Origin: Hyperoodon ampullatus
Taxonomy: Eukaryota; Chordata; Mammalia; Artiodactyla; Ziphiidae
DNA length: 64,000 nt
NCBI GenBank assembly: GCA_949752795.1
Contig: OX457061.1
Location: 37,418,338 to 37,482,337 of the forward strand
Direction: 5' to 3'
Shown here: one piece after another, positions 34,694-47,288 of the stretch
How positions within the stretch are numbered: position 1 is the stretch's first letter
How the letters are laid out: each line of letters opens with the position of its first letter
Made by a program: the position numbers and the translations under genes
The notes under the pieces: model-generated
Seen by the model: the letters and a program-made list of their open reading frames with translations, nothing else
Told to the model about the DNA's origin: nothing
The model's database searches: none

Positions 34694-35519
34694 AGAGCAA
34701 ATGTGGTAATACCCGTTTGGCACAGCCTAAGGAAATCATTCTAGAGTCCTGAAAACACTTGACGTGTGGGCTTGCTGATGGCAGCTGGAAGGAGGTGAGA
34801 TCTCTAAGCCTTTCACGTGTACTTTCGGAAACTTGTCTTTGCACCAGAACCCAAAAAGAATGGGTTTCCTGCCTTCTTTACGTGGACTCCTCCCTTGGTG
34901 AGTAACACCTGTCGTGCATAGAATCAAACATGTTCCTTACACTGAGTTTTAGCATAGCATTTGGCTGGCTGCTGTTTGTGTCCTTTGCTTCTTTGGGTGA
35001 TTTGGAGGACTGTCTGCTTTCCTGGGGCTTGAATTTCATAGGAAGATGAAATTCACTGGATATAAATATTACCATCTGCCATTAGTCCCAACTGACAGAG
35101 GACAAGCACTTGATCACTGAAGACAAATACTTGGCGGGTCATGTCTCCTGCATCTTTGTTCTTGCCAGAGGCATTGATGGCACCTAGGCGTGGCTGAAGA
35201 TGGAGGAGGGGACACCATTTCTATCACCAACATTTTCTCGAAGCTGATAAAGGTAGTTCAGCCAATCACAGAGTCCCTGAACCATAGTGTTGTCCCACAG
35301 TCTCTCTTCTTGTTTACAGAGTCCTTCCTTACTGTTCTGGCTCTGAACAGAGCTTTGAAAAAGCCATTTTATTTTGTTGTTGTCCTAAAATTTTTTTAGT
35401 GTGATGTAGTAGAAACTGTGTGGCTTTAGAACCAGAGGTAATGTTTTTAATCTTTACCAGTTTGATAGGAGAAATATCTTGTTTTCATTTTCATTTTGTT
35501 GTTTGCTATTGAAGTTGAA
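34694..35519. other. Intron 1, nothing identified
   Basis: No exon, RNA gene or repeat was recognised. Confidence 0.35.
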
Positions 35520-35718
35520 CAATTATTATTTTTTATTGAAATAGAGTTGATTTACAGTGTTGTCTTAGTTTCAGGTTTACAGCAAAGTGATTCAGTCATA
35601 AATATATATATATTATATACATAATATATATATTCTTTTTCAGATTCTATTCCCTTATAGGTTATTACAAAATATTGAGTATAGTTCCGTGTGCTGTACA
35701 ATAGGTCTTTGTTATTCA

Positions 35719-35853
35719 TTTTTTTTAATTAAAAAATTTTTTTTTGCTGTGCCATGTGGCTTGTGGTATCCTAGTTCCCCAACCAGGGATCAAACCTGGG
35801 CCCACAGCAGTGAAAGTGCCGAATCCTAACCACTGGATCTCCAGGGAATTCCC
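35719..35853 (-). mobile_element. Short tRNA-derived SINE
   Basis: 'ttgctgtgccatgtggcttg' to 'ggatctccagggaattcccc'. Confidence 0.87.
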
Positions 35854-35889
35854 CTGTTATCTATTTTAGATAAAGTAGTGTGTATATGT

Positions 35890-36180
35890 TTTTAGTTTAT
35901 TTATTTATTTATTTATTTATGGCTGTGTTGGGTCTTCGTTGCCGTGTGTGGGCTTTCTCTAGTTGCGGCAAGCGGGGCTACTCTTCGTTGCAGTGTGTGG
36001 GCTTCTCATTGTGGTGGCTTCTCTTGCTGCAGAGCATGGGCTCAAGAGTGCAGGCTCAATAGTTGTGGTGCATGGGCTTAGTTGCTCCGCGGCATGTGGG
36101 ATCTTCCCAGACCAGGGCTCGAACCTGTGTCCCCTGTATTGGCAGGCTGATTCTTAAACACTGCGCCACCAGGGAAGTCC
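35890..36180 (-). mobile_element. CHR-type SINE (long form)
   Basis: A TTTA tail, then 'ggctgtgttgggtcttcg', to 'gccaccagggaagtcc'. AGTAGTGTGTA (35874..35884) and AGTAGTATGTA (36181..36191) flank it. Confidence 0.92.
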
Positions 36181-36640
36181 AGTAGTATGTACAGTTAATC
36201 CCAAACTCCTAATTTATCCCTCTCCCCCAGTTTCCCCTTTGGTAACCATAAGTGTGTTTTCTATGTCTGTGAGTCTATTTTTGTTTTGTATATAAGTTCA
36301 TTTGTATCATTTTTTTTTAGATTCTACATATAAGTGATATCATATGATATTTGTTTTTGTCTGGCTTACTTCACATCATATGATAATCTCTAGGTAGATC
36401 CATGTTGCTGCAAATGACATTATTTCATTCTTTATTTATGGCTGAGTAATATTCCAGAACAATTAATATTTATTGGCCATATTTACTATATTTGTCCATT
36501 TTTATATCCAGCTCTGTTTGTCTTTAATGTTTTTTTAATTAATTTTTATTGGAGTACAGTTGCTTTACAGTGTTGTGTTAGCCTCCACTGCACAACAAAA
36601 TGAATCAGCCATACACATACAGACGTCCCCTGCCTTTTTT

Positions 36641-36950
36641 TTTTTAATTTATTTTATTTATTTTTGGCTGCATTGGGTTTTCATTGCTGAGCGTGGGCTT
36701 TCTCTAGTTGCGGTGAGCAGAGGCTGCTCTTTGTTGCGGTGTGTGGGTTTCTCATTGCAGTGGCTTCTTTTGTTGCTGAGCATGGGCTCTAGGCGTGTGG
36801 ACTTCAGTAGTTGTGGCACTTGGGCTCAGTAGTTGTGGTGGACAGGCTTATTTGCTCTGCAGAATATGGGATCTTCCTGGACCAGGGCTCGAACCTGTGT
36901 CCCCTGCATTGGCAGGCAGATTCTTAACCACTGCGCCACCAGGGAAGTCC
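36641..36950 (-). mobile_element. CHR-type SINE (long form)
   Basis: 'ttggctgcattgggttttca' to 'gccaccagggaagtcc'. Confidence 0.92.
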
Positions 36951-37061
36951 CTCCCCTCCCTTTTGGACTTCCCTCCCATTTAGGTTACCTCAGTGCATAA
37001 GGTAGGGTTCCCTGTGCTATACAATATGTTCCCATCAGTTGTCTATTTTTTACATAGTATG

Positions 37062-37066
<5 letters not shown>

Positions 37067-37092
<26 letters not shown>

Positions 37093-37284
37093 GTGGTACA
37101 CGGGCCTCTCACTGTTGTGGTCTCTCCCGTTGTGGAGCACAGGCTCCGGAAGCGCAGGCTCAGCAGCCATGGCTCACAGGCCTAACCACTCTGCGGCATG
37201 TGGGATCTTCCTGGACCGGGGCACAAACCCGTGTCCCCTGCATCGGCAGGTGGACTCTCAACCACTGCGCCACCAGGGAAGCCC
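37067..37284 (-). mobile_element. CHR-type SINE (short form), 15-base target-site duplication
   Basis: A long T-run, then 'gtggtacacgggcctctcac', to 'gccaccagggaagccc'. ACATAGTATGTCTTT is exact on both sides (37052..37066 and 37285..37299). Confidence 0.95.
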
Positions 37285-37465
37285 ACATAGTATGTCTTTA
37301 ATGCTGATTTTCAAAATCCTTAATACGTCGAAGCAAACAACCTACGGTCATAGATGTTCAAATCCTTTTCCCAGTTTGCTGTTTATCTTTTCACATTTAT
37401 TGTTTCCTTGACATAGAGAAAAATTTGTTAAATCTGTTACTCTTCCTTTATGGATTCTGCTTTTG

Positions 37466-37840
37466 GTTTTTTAAATTTATTTTATTTATTTTACATTTGG
37501 CTGCGTTGGGTCTTCGTTGCTGTGTGTCGCTTTCTCTAGTTGCAGCGAGCGGGGGCTACTCTTGGTTGCGGTGCACGGGCTTCTCATTGCGGTGGCTTCT
37601 CTTGTTGCTGAGCATGGGCTCTAGGTGCGTGGGTTTCAGTAGTTGTGGCACGTGGGCTCAGTAGTTGTGGCACGCAGGCTCAGTAGTTGTGGCTTGCAGG
37701 CTGCAGAGCTCAGGCTCAGTAGTTGTGCCGCGCGGGCTTAGTTGCTCCGCGGCATGTGGGATCTTCCCGGACCAGGGCTCGAACCCTTGTCCCCTGAATT
37801 GGCAGGTAGATTCTTAACCACTGCACCACCAGGGAAGCCC
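37466..37840 (-). mobile_element. CHR-type SINE (long form, expanded middle)
   Basis: Reverse SINE from a TTTA-rich tail to 'ccaccagggaagccc'. The middle 'cagtagttgtggc'-type unit is repeated several times (37634..37730), making this copy longer than its relatives. Confidence 0.9.
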
Positions 37841-37844
37841 GCAA

Positions 37845-38192
37845 TAACTATAGATTCACAGGGAGTTACCAAAGATGTGTATAGGAAGGTCCCAGGTGCT
37901 CTTTATCCAGTTTCCTCCAATGATAACATCCTGCATAACAATACCAGCAAATTGACATTGGTACAATCGACAGAACTCATGCAGATTTCACCCATTTTAC
38001 AAGCACGCATTTGTGAGTGCGTGCATGTGTGTAGTTTGTTCTGTGCAGCTCTATCAGGTGTATAGATTTCTGTAACCAGCACCACCACAGTCAACATACA
38101 GACAGTTCCACCACAGCAAGGCTCCTTCCTGCTGCCCTTTTATAGCCATGCCAACCCCGTCCTCCATCCCCAGCCCGTGGACACCTTCAGTA
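37845..38192 (-). repeat. Old L1M-like relic, antisense
   Basis: 'gcaaattgacattggtacaa', 'gtaaccagcaccaccacagt' and 'ctgctgcccttttatagcca' are antisense L1M 3' UTR phrases. Confidence 0.68.
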
Positions 38193-38200
38193 CTAAGAGG

Positions 38201-38409
38201 TTTTTTTTTTTTTTTTTGCGGTACGCGGGCCTCTCACTATTGTGGCCTCTCCTGTTTCGGAGCACAGGCTCCGGACGCGCAGGCTCAGCGGCCATGGCTC
38301 ATGGGCCCAGCCGCTCCGCGGCATGTGGGATCTTCCCGGACCAGGCCACGAACCCGTGTCCCCTGCATCGGCAGGCAGACTCTCAACCACTGTGCCACCA
38401 GGGAAGCCC
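38201..38409 (-). mobile_element. CHR-type SINE (short form)
   Basis: A T-run, then 'gcggtacgcgggcctctcac', to 'gccaccagggaagccc'. CTAAGAG flanks both ends (38193 and 38410). Confidence 0.94.
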
Positions 38410-38549
38410 CTAAGAGTTTTTTAATGGCATTTTTAAATGACTGGAAAAAAGAAAGATGTTTATTTCATGCCATGTGAAAATTAGCGAAATTCAGACTTCT
38501 GTGTCCATAACAGTTATGTCCATAATTCAGACATAACTGTGTCCATTCC

Positions 38550-38711
38550 ATAATTTTATTGGAATGTAGACACACCCATTTGTCCACCTACTGTATGAGG
38601 CTGCTTCTGCACCACAACAGCAGACTGGAGTTGTTGCAACAGAGACTGTGACCTGAAAAGCCAGAAATATTTACTATCTGGTCCTTTACCAGAAAAGCTT
38701 GCCGACCCCTG
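38550..38711 (+). repeat. hAT-Charlie-like DNA transposon relic
   Basis: 'attttattggaatgtagaca', 'atatttactatctggtcctt' and 'aagcttgccgacccctg' match a common old hAT-type repeat. Confidence 0.65.
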
Positions 38712-38756
38712 ATATAAATCATCATCTAGTTTTCTTTTTTAATCTTGCATTTCATT

Positions 38757-38790
38757 CTTTTTTTTTAAATCGAGGTATAGTTGATGTATT
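38757..38790 (-). mobile_element. Very short L1 3' end insertion
   Basis: 'aaatcgaggtatagttgatg' is the last few tens of bases of a cetartiodactyl L1 in reverse. TGCATTTCATTC/TGCATTTATTTC on its two sides may be the target-site duplication. Confidence 0.55.
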
Positions 38791-38799
38791 GCATTTATT

Positions 38800-39504
38800 T
38801 CTTTACATGACCTGATATTTATTTTTGCATTTGGCATTAGAAAAGGATATAACTTAACTGTTCCCTAACTGGTTAACCAAGTTCTCCATCAGCATTTATT
38901 GACTAATCTCCTCTTCTCACTATTTGAAGTTCCATAGTTATCGTATACTAAATCTGTCCCATCAGTTTAGGGAATGACAGGGTGAATCATCAAGCTATGT
39001 GAGAGGATATATATTACCCAAGAGTTCTCTGGGGTTGAGAAGCCCTCACCCCCTGCATTAACACTGAGTGTTCAAGCCAGATGTGCCCGTGCACCATGGT
39101 GTCTAACCACTCACGTGTATTTCCATGTGCAGACACTGTGGTGGGGTCTAGCTTTATTTTTCTGGAGTCCATGGGGGATTGCTGATGGCCAAATGGAGCT
39201 GTTTGTTAATGGTTTCTGGTCCTTTATGTTGGATCTTCTCTGGAGCTGGCTGGCTCTTAAAAATCCTTTGAGAGGCCAGGTGACTTGGTTTATTTCTCTG
39301 GCACTGGTGGATCAGGAATTTAATTGTTTGAAGGGACACATGTGAAGGATTGCTCACCACCAGGCCCTACTGCAGATGCAAAGGTGAATGTGGTGGCAGT
39401 GAGTACGGGGTCTCTTGTCAGGTAGGTGCTTGTTCCACGAAGTCTCTTGTGACCAGGGGGCAGGCGGTGGCCAGCCACCAGCCTCTGCTCTGGCCTCTCA
39501 GGGC
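38800..39504. other. Intron 1, nothing identified
   Basis: Overlapping short frames on both strands at 39115..39360; no domain, no splice context. Confidence 0.35.
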
Positions 39505-39700
39505 TGGGCTCCAGTTGTGCCTCTGCTTGTTACTGACTGAGTGACCTTGGGCCCGTCCTCTAACCTCCCTGGACCTGCTCTCCTAGTAGGAACACGGATA
39601 ATAAAGCCCACCCTCCACCCCCACCCCCATCCCCACCCTTGTGTTATTTGAAGGGTTGAGAATACTGTGTAAAGCTTGCACCGTGCTCAGAAGATAGTAT
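39505..39700 (+). repeat. MIR SINE relic, sense
   Basis: 'actgactgagtgaccttggg', 'cctctaacctccctggacct' and 'gaacacggataataaagccc' match MIR. A C-rich CCACCCC tract lies inside (39608..39640). Confidence 0.75.
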
Positions 39701-40639
39701 GAACTTACAATATTTAATTTCTTTATTTTCCCTTGACTTAGAGGTGTGGTGTGTAGATCACTGTGAAAAAGTATGGATTTTTGTCTGCAAGTCCTGTCAT
39801 CTTTCTTAGCCCCAAGAGTTTGCTTTCTGTTTTGGAATTTTGTTGTGTCTTGTGTCACTTCAGAGCCCAGGCTCCCAGAGTGCTCAGCTGGCCACCTTCT
39901 GCTCTCTGCCAAAGTTGGGTTCAGGTGACAGAGAGAACCCTCTGGCCAGGTGTTGGAGCCAGGCAGCGCTAACAGCCTGTGAGCTGTTTGTTCATCTGGC
40001 CTTAAGTGGATGGCGGTGCGAGATTCCCCGCGTGAGTTCCTGCCATGAGCGTGCTGGCTGTGACAGTGGAAAAGTGGCTTGAGTCAGGTATCCCTGAAGC
40101 AGGTGATGGAAGGTGAGTGGGAGGAGTCTCCTCTCGGAGGCAGCTCCCACCTAGGTAAAAATGTCAAGTGCCTGGTGACCTTGGTGGACCTTGGTGTAAA
40201 CCTTTGCTGAGCACGGTCATTTTGGCAGGACTTGCCCTCTTGTCCTAAGGATGGGCTTTGTGGATTTAACCACAGCACAAAGGGTAGTTGAACTTGGTTT
40301 ACTCGATTTTGCTAGAACTGCAGGAATTTCTAATCCTCTGTAATTTACCTGTGTTTGAAACATGATCCCCCTGGTGTGGCCAGACTCTGTTTTTTTCTGC
40401 TGAGGAGACATTCATCAGAGTCTCCCCCAGCGCACCCGACCTTATTGTTGAGGACACTTCTCACCTGTCCTTTCCCCTCCATGGCATCTACCACCTGGCT
40501 CAGGTACCATTCGGGGCGGGGGGAGGTGTGCCTGGACAATTACAAGAGCTCCCTAAGTGAGCCCTCTCTTGTCTCCTATTTCTTCCCCTTTCTATCTGAT
40601 CTGTGTGTTTTTTCTGAAGTTTTTTTGAAAAAGTTACGT
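39701..40639. other. Intron 1, nothing identified
   Basis: A 180-codon plus frame (40355..40897) begins here and runs into an L2 relic. It has no recognisable domain and is treated as chance. Confidence 0.35.
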
Positions 40640-41310
40640 ACGAGTGCCACTTTCCTGCTTAAAAGCTTAGCCACTGCCTGTGGGGTGCCCCTCAAATTCT
40701 TAAGCCTGTTATTTAAGATCCCTCAGAGTCTGGAGCTCATTGGACCTCCAGGCCTTGCTTCCAGCCACCGCCCATGGGCGGCTCATGTTCTGTCCACAGT
40801 GATGGTCCCCAGCTGTGCCCTCTGCACCTCACCCTGTGGCAGTTCTGCTGAGGCCGCACTCCACGTCAGGAACACCTTATCCCTGCCGAGTGGCTAGTCG
40901 CTGTGTACAGGGGCTTTCACAGACATTCTCCATACTCTCCGTGCGGCCTGGCCTCCTGGGTGGGGTGACCTTGCCATTTTCCAGCGAGCGTTGGTGAATT
41001 TAAGTGGTTTTCTTACTGCCGCATAGCTGGTAGGAGAGCTGGAATGTGAGGTCAGGCTGCCTCTCTGGAGCCCTTCTCGGAGGGCAGAGTTACTCTTGGC
41101 TGCTCTGGACTCCAGCACAGCAGTTTTTCCTTATTCACGTATTTATCTCATCACATCACGTTGCTGTTTGTCCTGGGTCTGTGCCACACCCCGTACTCCA
41201 CCCCAAAACTTGATTCCTTAAATAAATCCCTTATCAACTTGCTTTCCCGTGCATCTGGAATAGTACCTGGTACTCAGTGGGAACTCGATAAATGTTTTTT
41301 TTGGATGAAT
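40640..41310 (+). repeat. L2 LINE relics, sense
   Basis: 40640..40905 ('gccactttcctgcttaaaag', 'ctcagagtctggagctcatt') and 41160..41310 ('agtacctggtactcagtggg', 'actcgataaatgtttttttt') fit L2 3' sequence in sense order. The middle, about 40910..41150, is less certain. Confidence 0.55.
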
Positions 41311-43394
41311 ACATGGATGAGTAGCTTTTTCTTTCCATATCCTCTAATTTGTGGTTTGAGGGAGGATAGTACCCTGGTAATTAGGCTACTTAAAACTCCC
41401 GTGTGTTGGAAAACATCTCTCTTTTGGTCTATAGAAGAAATAGAAAGTGATCATTATTTTGTCCCATTCCCTCTGCCATCTCACACAGATTCCTTGGAGA
41501 AAGATGCTGAAAACATATTTAATTATATATATTGTAGGACTGTAATCTTTTAGCGAAATTTTGTCAAACAATCTATACCTAGGAGTGGCTTTGAGGAAAG
41601 CTGACTCTCCTTTAATCTATCAGCCTCCACCCACCCCACGGCAACAACCTTAACTGAAAAATAATAGTCATCTTCACTTTGGACAGTTGACGTTTCTCCC
41701 TGTCGTATGTAAAGTGTAAATGAAAGCATCTTGAGAAATCCTTGCTGTTTATTGATCTCTCGTGTATTGGCTTCAAGACAAGCCTCCCTGCCTCCCCATG
41801 GGGATGGATCCCTGCACCACCATGTGGGAGCTGCCTCCTTTCTGACTTTGTTTTATCCTCATGGTTTATAGGAAAATAAGGTTGTAGTTTTTTCCCTCCT
41901 TCATTCCTTGACTTCCTTTATCTGTTTCTGCCCCCTTGCCATTTGTACCCTGCTTCCACTGACCCTTATTCACAGGGCTCGTTTCTGCCTCTGAGCTCAG
42001 AATGCCCACATGAGAGGGCCACACCGGCCAGTATGAAGTGTAGGGCCCTTTTCTTGCATGTCCTTCCTTCCTGCCTTTTCCCCACTTTTCTTGTCTGGTT
42101 ACTTAGTTGTGAAACTCTTTTGAGCTGTTTCGGTTTAGAATGTCTTATTCCCGCTTTTTCTTTCACTCCTTATTGTTTAGCCTATGATCAGACTCTTGGT
42201 TGTTGAGTTCCTTCTTCTTTCCCAATAAATCTATTCACCGTGGAAATAAAAAGAAATCCCCTATGTCCAGTCTGAGTCATGTCAGTAGGAATGTGGGAAT
42301 TAGAGCTGGAGCAGCCAGGTAGCCAGGTGAATCTCAAGCCTGGAAATCCATCTGCACTTTTGGGGGGAGGCAGGCATGCTTCAGCCTTCTAAAAAGGATG
42401 CCATGGGGGGACCCGTGTCTCAGGCTTTGAAGAGTTTCACAGAAAAACATCTCTTTTAGCTCCTGAATCAACACAACAGTGTTTAATGCCACAAGACCAG
42501 TATTGAGAGAATCCTTTTAGGTGAAAACTTGTTTCAAGCTAGTGTGACCTATTTGAGTATAGTCACATATTTCCTTCTAATTTAACAAGTTCTCATCTCA
42601 GGTTAGTTTCAGGTTTGGGTTGAGGGTTTAAGAACTTCCCTACCCCGATGGTAGGGTCTGAGCGTCACAAATCATTGAACGTGAGAGTACTCTGCTGAGG
42701 GGCAGTTTGAACTTGGAGAGCTCGTGGAAGTTCAAATATACTTCTACTTCCTTTTTTGAGAGAGACAGTTTAGAATCAGGAGTGCTTAACTTTTTTCCCC
42801 CATAGGTATTTTTGAGACTCTAAAAATGATAGGTTCTCCCCAAAGGAAAATTCAAATTCACAAGTGCACGTGCAAAATCTTGCACATAATTTTTGGCATG
42901 AGGTGTCTTTAGATTCTAGAGAAAGAGTCCCTATTATAGAGGAATGGTGAGCTTCAGGTAGTTTTTGAGGCAAGGACACTTTTAGTCTTGCTCAGTGCTC
43001 AAGGCTTTTTAAAGCACAGCTGAGTGGTGTGGCTGTAAGCGTGGACTTAACAGTAACCACTTCACGTGAATTGGTAGTGGAGTCCTGCCCTGGTCTGTTC
43101 CTCACTTGAATGGTTTTTGCCCTTGAAAAGGTTTGGTCTGAGGTGATGATTAATCAACAAGTATTTGATCACCTAGTAGATGTTCAGCTCTGTACAGTAT
43201 ATTGTTTCATCCTGGTCCCTGTTTTGAAAATGCTCTTTCCTTTAACTTCCCATAGGCATCGGACTTGTTTCACCAGACACTGAGGGCATTCCACATATGC
43301 AGGGCTGTGTCAGATGGGAGCACAAAAACATGTCAATTAGGACCAGCTTTGAAAGATGAACAGATGGTACAGTTAAGGAGTGTTGTATGAAGGG
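41311..43394. other. Intron 1, repeat-poor stretch
   Basis: I recognised no repeat or exon in about 2 kb. This makes it a candidate place to look for conserved noncoding sequence, but nothing specific is visible. Confidence 0.4.
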
Positions 43395-43570
43395 TGGGAA
43401 AGAACTAACATATATTAAGGGATTAAGTAGCACAGTATTTGTGTTTTCTTTAATCCTTACACCCTCCATATCATAGATGGAGAAACTGGGTCTCAGAGAG
43501 ATTGAGTACCTTACTCCAGGCCTCTGAGGAGCAAAGCCAGAATTCAAGCCCAGTCATGTGGACTCTAAGC
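43395..43570 (-). repeat. MIR SINE relic, antisense
   Basis: 'atggagaaactgggtctcag', 'agagattgagtaccttactc' and 'cagaattcaagcccagtcat' match antisense MIR. Confidence 0.78.
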
Positions 43571-43622
43571 CCAGATCTATCTATCTATCTTCTTTCCTCC
43601 CTCCCTCCCTCCCTTCCTTCCA
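43565..43622. repeat. (ATCT)n then (CCTT/CCCT)n simple repeat
   Basis: 'atctatctatctatcttct', followed by repeated 'ctccctccctccc'. A pyrimidine-only tract on the + strand. Confidence 0.92.
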
Positions 43623-45309
43623 TGCCTCTTCTGCTAAAGACCAGAGGTGGATGGAGTGAGTTAGTGTTGGGAGAGCGTAGAAATGAGACCCTTAGACTGA
43701 GTATCCCCAGTAGGTTAACTTCATGGCCTTTATGAAACATTATTTCTCCTCTGTTAATTACCACCCATCATGTAACTGTTTCTCACTTGGTCTTTAGAGC
43801 TGTTTATCTGCTTGTGTGCATCACTCTCCTTCTTCTGTGGAGCATCCAGTTTGTGTGGTACCACAGCCCTAGGTGAGTGACCAAAGACCTGGTGGTCACG
43901 TTACCACCTGAGTGGCCTCATGCATGCTACTTCCAAGTCTTTTCTTATAAGTGACACAGACAACTTGGATGATCTGAGGGGTTCTCCGCCCCAGGCCCTT
44001 GCGTGATTTTGGTGCAGAAATGTCAGAGGGGAGTGCCTTTATCACTTAGCTTTCAGTTGGCAGAATGCATCAAGGTGGGAAGGAAAGAGAGCAGGGGTTT
44101 AGTTAGAGTCACGTTCTCTTTGTTGTGTACTTTCGGGGGAGGTTTAATTCGTGTCTTTAGGAAGCTGTCTGCTTGGGCGTTTGAGTCCTCTGGATCATGC
44201 ACGTGCTTGACCGGCAACAGAGGCAGAACCTTTGTGTGGTGGGTCCTAGTTATCATTCAGTTAGGGACAAGCTTTTGGAAATACCTCTCCTCCTTCAGAG
44301 GTCGTGATTTCTCAGCACGGAATGTCCATGCCAAGCTCTCCCACCATCTTGTTTTTCCATTTGGCGAATTTTCTTGTTCTTCTCCAGTTGCCCCAGTATC
44401 CTTTGTGCCCCTCCTTCCTTTTGCATGAACCTCCGTTATAACCCATATTGCGTTGCATCATAAGTAGAGGTTTTTGTGTACACATGCCCAGCCAGACTGA
44501 GTCATTGAAACACAGCCTGGCAGCTCTGTGTCAGCACTCTGTCCAATGTGTGTTAGGTGTTTCACTCTGTGGTTGAAACAGTGTATCCTCTTTAGAAGGA
44601 ATGAAAAGAGATCATGTTTAAATTCATCTGAGAGTGGGAGAAAAATCTTTGCTCCCAACTATCACAAGAATATCTGGAGAGCTGATTGCTAGTCTGGAGA
44701 TCCTTAGAAAAAGCTAGTAATAGACATTGGAAACTGAGCCAAGGAATGTGGACCTGGGCTCTTGCATTTTGGCTTCGTTCGTCATCTTGTTGGAGGTCGT
44801 CTTTTGCATCAGGCCAATGGGTGGATTTTACTTGAAGGGAGAGTTTCTAATAGAAAAGCTGGGGAAACATTTTCAGTTTTGAAATGACTTTATTAACCTA
44901 CAAATAATTAAAGGTGATCTCTTAACCTATGTCTAAAGAAGAAGAGTCTTTTCCCTCGTATGTGATGATCCAGAATCCAAAGTGGGAAAATGTAAGACTG
45001 TTCAGAGAAGATGCTAACCTAGAAACCACAGACTGCTGGGCCTTGGGAACTTGGAGAAACTTGTGCAAGCAATCTTGGAGGTTTTGGAGAATATTGGAGA
45101 TGGGATTCTGGGGCAGGGGTGGGAAAGAAGGAAGACTGAACTTCTACTGATAATCAAGTAGGGTCCTAGGACTTAAGTCATATGGTTAAGATGCATTTTG
45201 AATAATTCTACAGTTACTAAAAAAAAAAAAAAGATAAATCCCTACATCTTAAAATTCCATATTGTTTACACACTATCTCTTACCTAGATTTTTTAAATTA
45301 CATAGACAT
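43623..45309. other. Intron 1, repeat-poor stretch
   Basis: A 141-codon plus frame (44003..44428) has no recognisable domain and no splice context. An A-run lies at 45220..45232. Nothing else was recognised. Confidence 0.35.
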
Positions 45310-45690
45310 TTTCATAATTATATGTATTAGTCTTGCTGTGGTTAATGAACCACAAATTCCAAAAATACAGAGGTTTGCAGCAAACATTAATTTCTAGATC
45401 GAGTTATGTGTCGGTGGCTGGGAGTCCATTGCTATGGCTCTTTTCCACAAGTCTTCCCTTCTGAAGGCACAGCCCCTGTTTGGGACATGCTAGTTTCAGG
45501 GCAGAGGAGAGAGCACATGAGAGCTGATGGAAACATGCAGTGGCTCTTAAAGTGTCTGCTCCAATCTGGTGTAGGTCACATTTGCTCATGTGCCATTGGC
45601 CAGAGCCTGTTACGTAGCCAAGCCAACAGTCACTGGACTCTAGTGGAGATGTGCCCTTCGGTCGGCAGTCACTTGGCAATAGTGAGTGTG
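45310..45690 (+). repeat. Ancient interspersed repeat, family not resolved
   Basis: 'ttagtcttgctgtggttaat', 'gctccaatctggtgtaggtc' and 'gtgccattggccagagcctg' resemble an old interspersed repeat possibly of the same group as 9770..10215 and 32430..32820. Confidence 0.45.
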
Positions 45691-46079
45691 TATAATCCTC
45701 TTAAAGGTACAGAGTTAATAATTGCAAACGATACTACAATCTACCATGTGGTTTGTGTCTTCTCCTTTTGTCACTGAATGTTATTTAGTAAATACCTGAC
45801 ATCAGTTTAGATTTATCACTTTAAAAAGTTTTAAATACATTTTCTCCCTATTATGTGTATTATAGTTTTAGATTAATTTTCGAAGAAACCAACCTTTTGC
45901 AAGGAAGTGATGTGGTAGATCACTGCGTGTTTCTTCTTGAATGATTGTAATGCGTGGAGCTCTGTTGTATGCCGTTGCGCTAACTCAAGGCTCCAGAACA
46001 ATTTGAATAATGGGGTGATTAGGTATCAGAGTCTTGTTTCTGAATTTTGTAGACATGCCTCCAGTGTTTTATATTGTTT

Positions 46080-46470
46080 CCTGCTTAAGAAATATATTAT
46101 TGAGATCTAATTCACATACCCTAAAAGTCACCGTTTCAAACTATATTACAGTTGAGTGGTTTTTAGTATACTCACAACATTGTGCAAACATCATTACTAT
46201 CTAATTCCAGAATATTTTGTTACCCAAAAAAGAAACCTCGTATTTATTAAGTGTTCACTCCTATTTTCCCCTTCCCTTCAGCCCCTGGCAACCAAAAGTC
46301 TTCTTTCTATCTTTGTGGATTTGCCTGTCTGGATTCTTCATATAAATGGAATTATATATGTGGCCTTTCATGTCTGGCTTCTTTCACTTAGAGCAGTGTT
46401 TTCAAGGTTCATTGCTGATGTTTTCCGATATATACTCTTTAACATATTTAGGAACCTTCCTTTTATTTCT
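46080..46470 (-). repeat. Old L1M 3' region, antisense
   Basis: 'gtggtttttagtatactcac', 'cagcccctggcaaccaaaag' and 'tggatttgcctgtctggatt' are antisense L1M phrases, parallel to 18375..18670. Confidence 0.8.
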
Positions 46471-47271
46471 TAATATTACTTAGAGATTTTAATAGAATGG
46501 CTGATATTTACCAGTGTATGATACCAATAAGCATTTTGGTAGTTGTGGGCATGATTATATTGGACAGTGATCTTATTATCAGTTAATGTAATAAATAGCA
46601 TTAATAAATTTCTTAATGTTAAATCACTTTTGATTTCTTGGATTATGTTTGACTCAATCCTGGTACATTATTTTTCTTTCTTTCTTTTTAAAAAAATTCT
46701 TCTAATGTACCATTTGCTGTTACTTTACTGATGAAGTTTACACTTACATCTAATTTCCTTTTTGTCATACTATTTTGATATCAGATACAGGTAACCCTTA
46801 TAAACTGATTTGAAAGTTTTTTCATTTTTAAATGTGTTATAGAGTGTTCGAATAAAACAGGACTTGCTCCTTGAGGTTCAATAGAGCTCAGCTGTAAAAC
46901 CACTGGGGCTTAGCTCCCCTTTCAGTAAAAGTTCTCTGACATCAGTTCTGAGGTTATTTATTTGTTTAGGTTTTCTACATCAATTTAATTTCTCTTTGGC
47001 TGTACATTTTCCTGCAATGTATGGCCAAAGAGACTTCCAGGTTTATTAGCATAGCTATTCACAGCACATCCTTGTAATTTATAATCATACACAGAGGTAA
47101 GATTTAAATCATTATTGGCTGCTCATTTTTCCCCTCCTTTCTATATTTAATTCTGTATTTATATTAATATAATTCTATATTTAATTCTTTTAGAAGAATT
47201 AAATTTTGGTTTTATTTATAACTTTTACTCTTTCTTTTCTGTTTTCAATTTATGCTTTAATTTTTTAATTC
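46471..47271 (-). repeat. AT-rich, probably decayed L1 ORF2
   Basis: T-rich text such as 'aaatcacttttgatttcttg' and 'taacccttataaactgattt' fits antisense L1 ORF2, but weakly. No frame survives. Confidence 0.4.
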
Positions 47272-47288
47272 CCTCTTCCACTTTCTTT

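Larger units (their letters stand above)
35520..36500 (-). mobile_element. L1 3' end, antisense, split by two SINEs
   Basis: 'tgatttacagtgttgtctta', 'gtgctgtacaataggtcttt', 'tcccctttggtaaccataag' and 'ggctgagtaatattccagaa' read as one antisense L1 3' region. SINEs at 35719..35853 and 35890..36180 interrupt it. Confidence 0.8.
36525..37400 (-). mobile_element. Second L1 3' end, antisense, split by two SINEs
   Basis: 'tattggagtacagttgcttt' restarts an L1 3' end. The text resumes after the first SINE at 'ggttacctcagtgcataagg' and after the second at 37285. It is distinct from the element just upstream because the 3' end begins again. Confidence 0.7.

Noticed and set aside
40355..40897. 180-codon plus frame in intron 1
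   Set aside because: It runs into an L2 relic and shows no domain or splice context.
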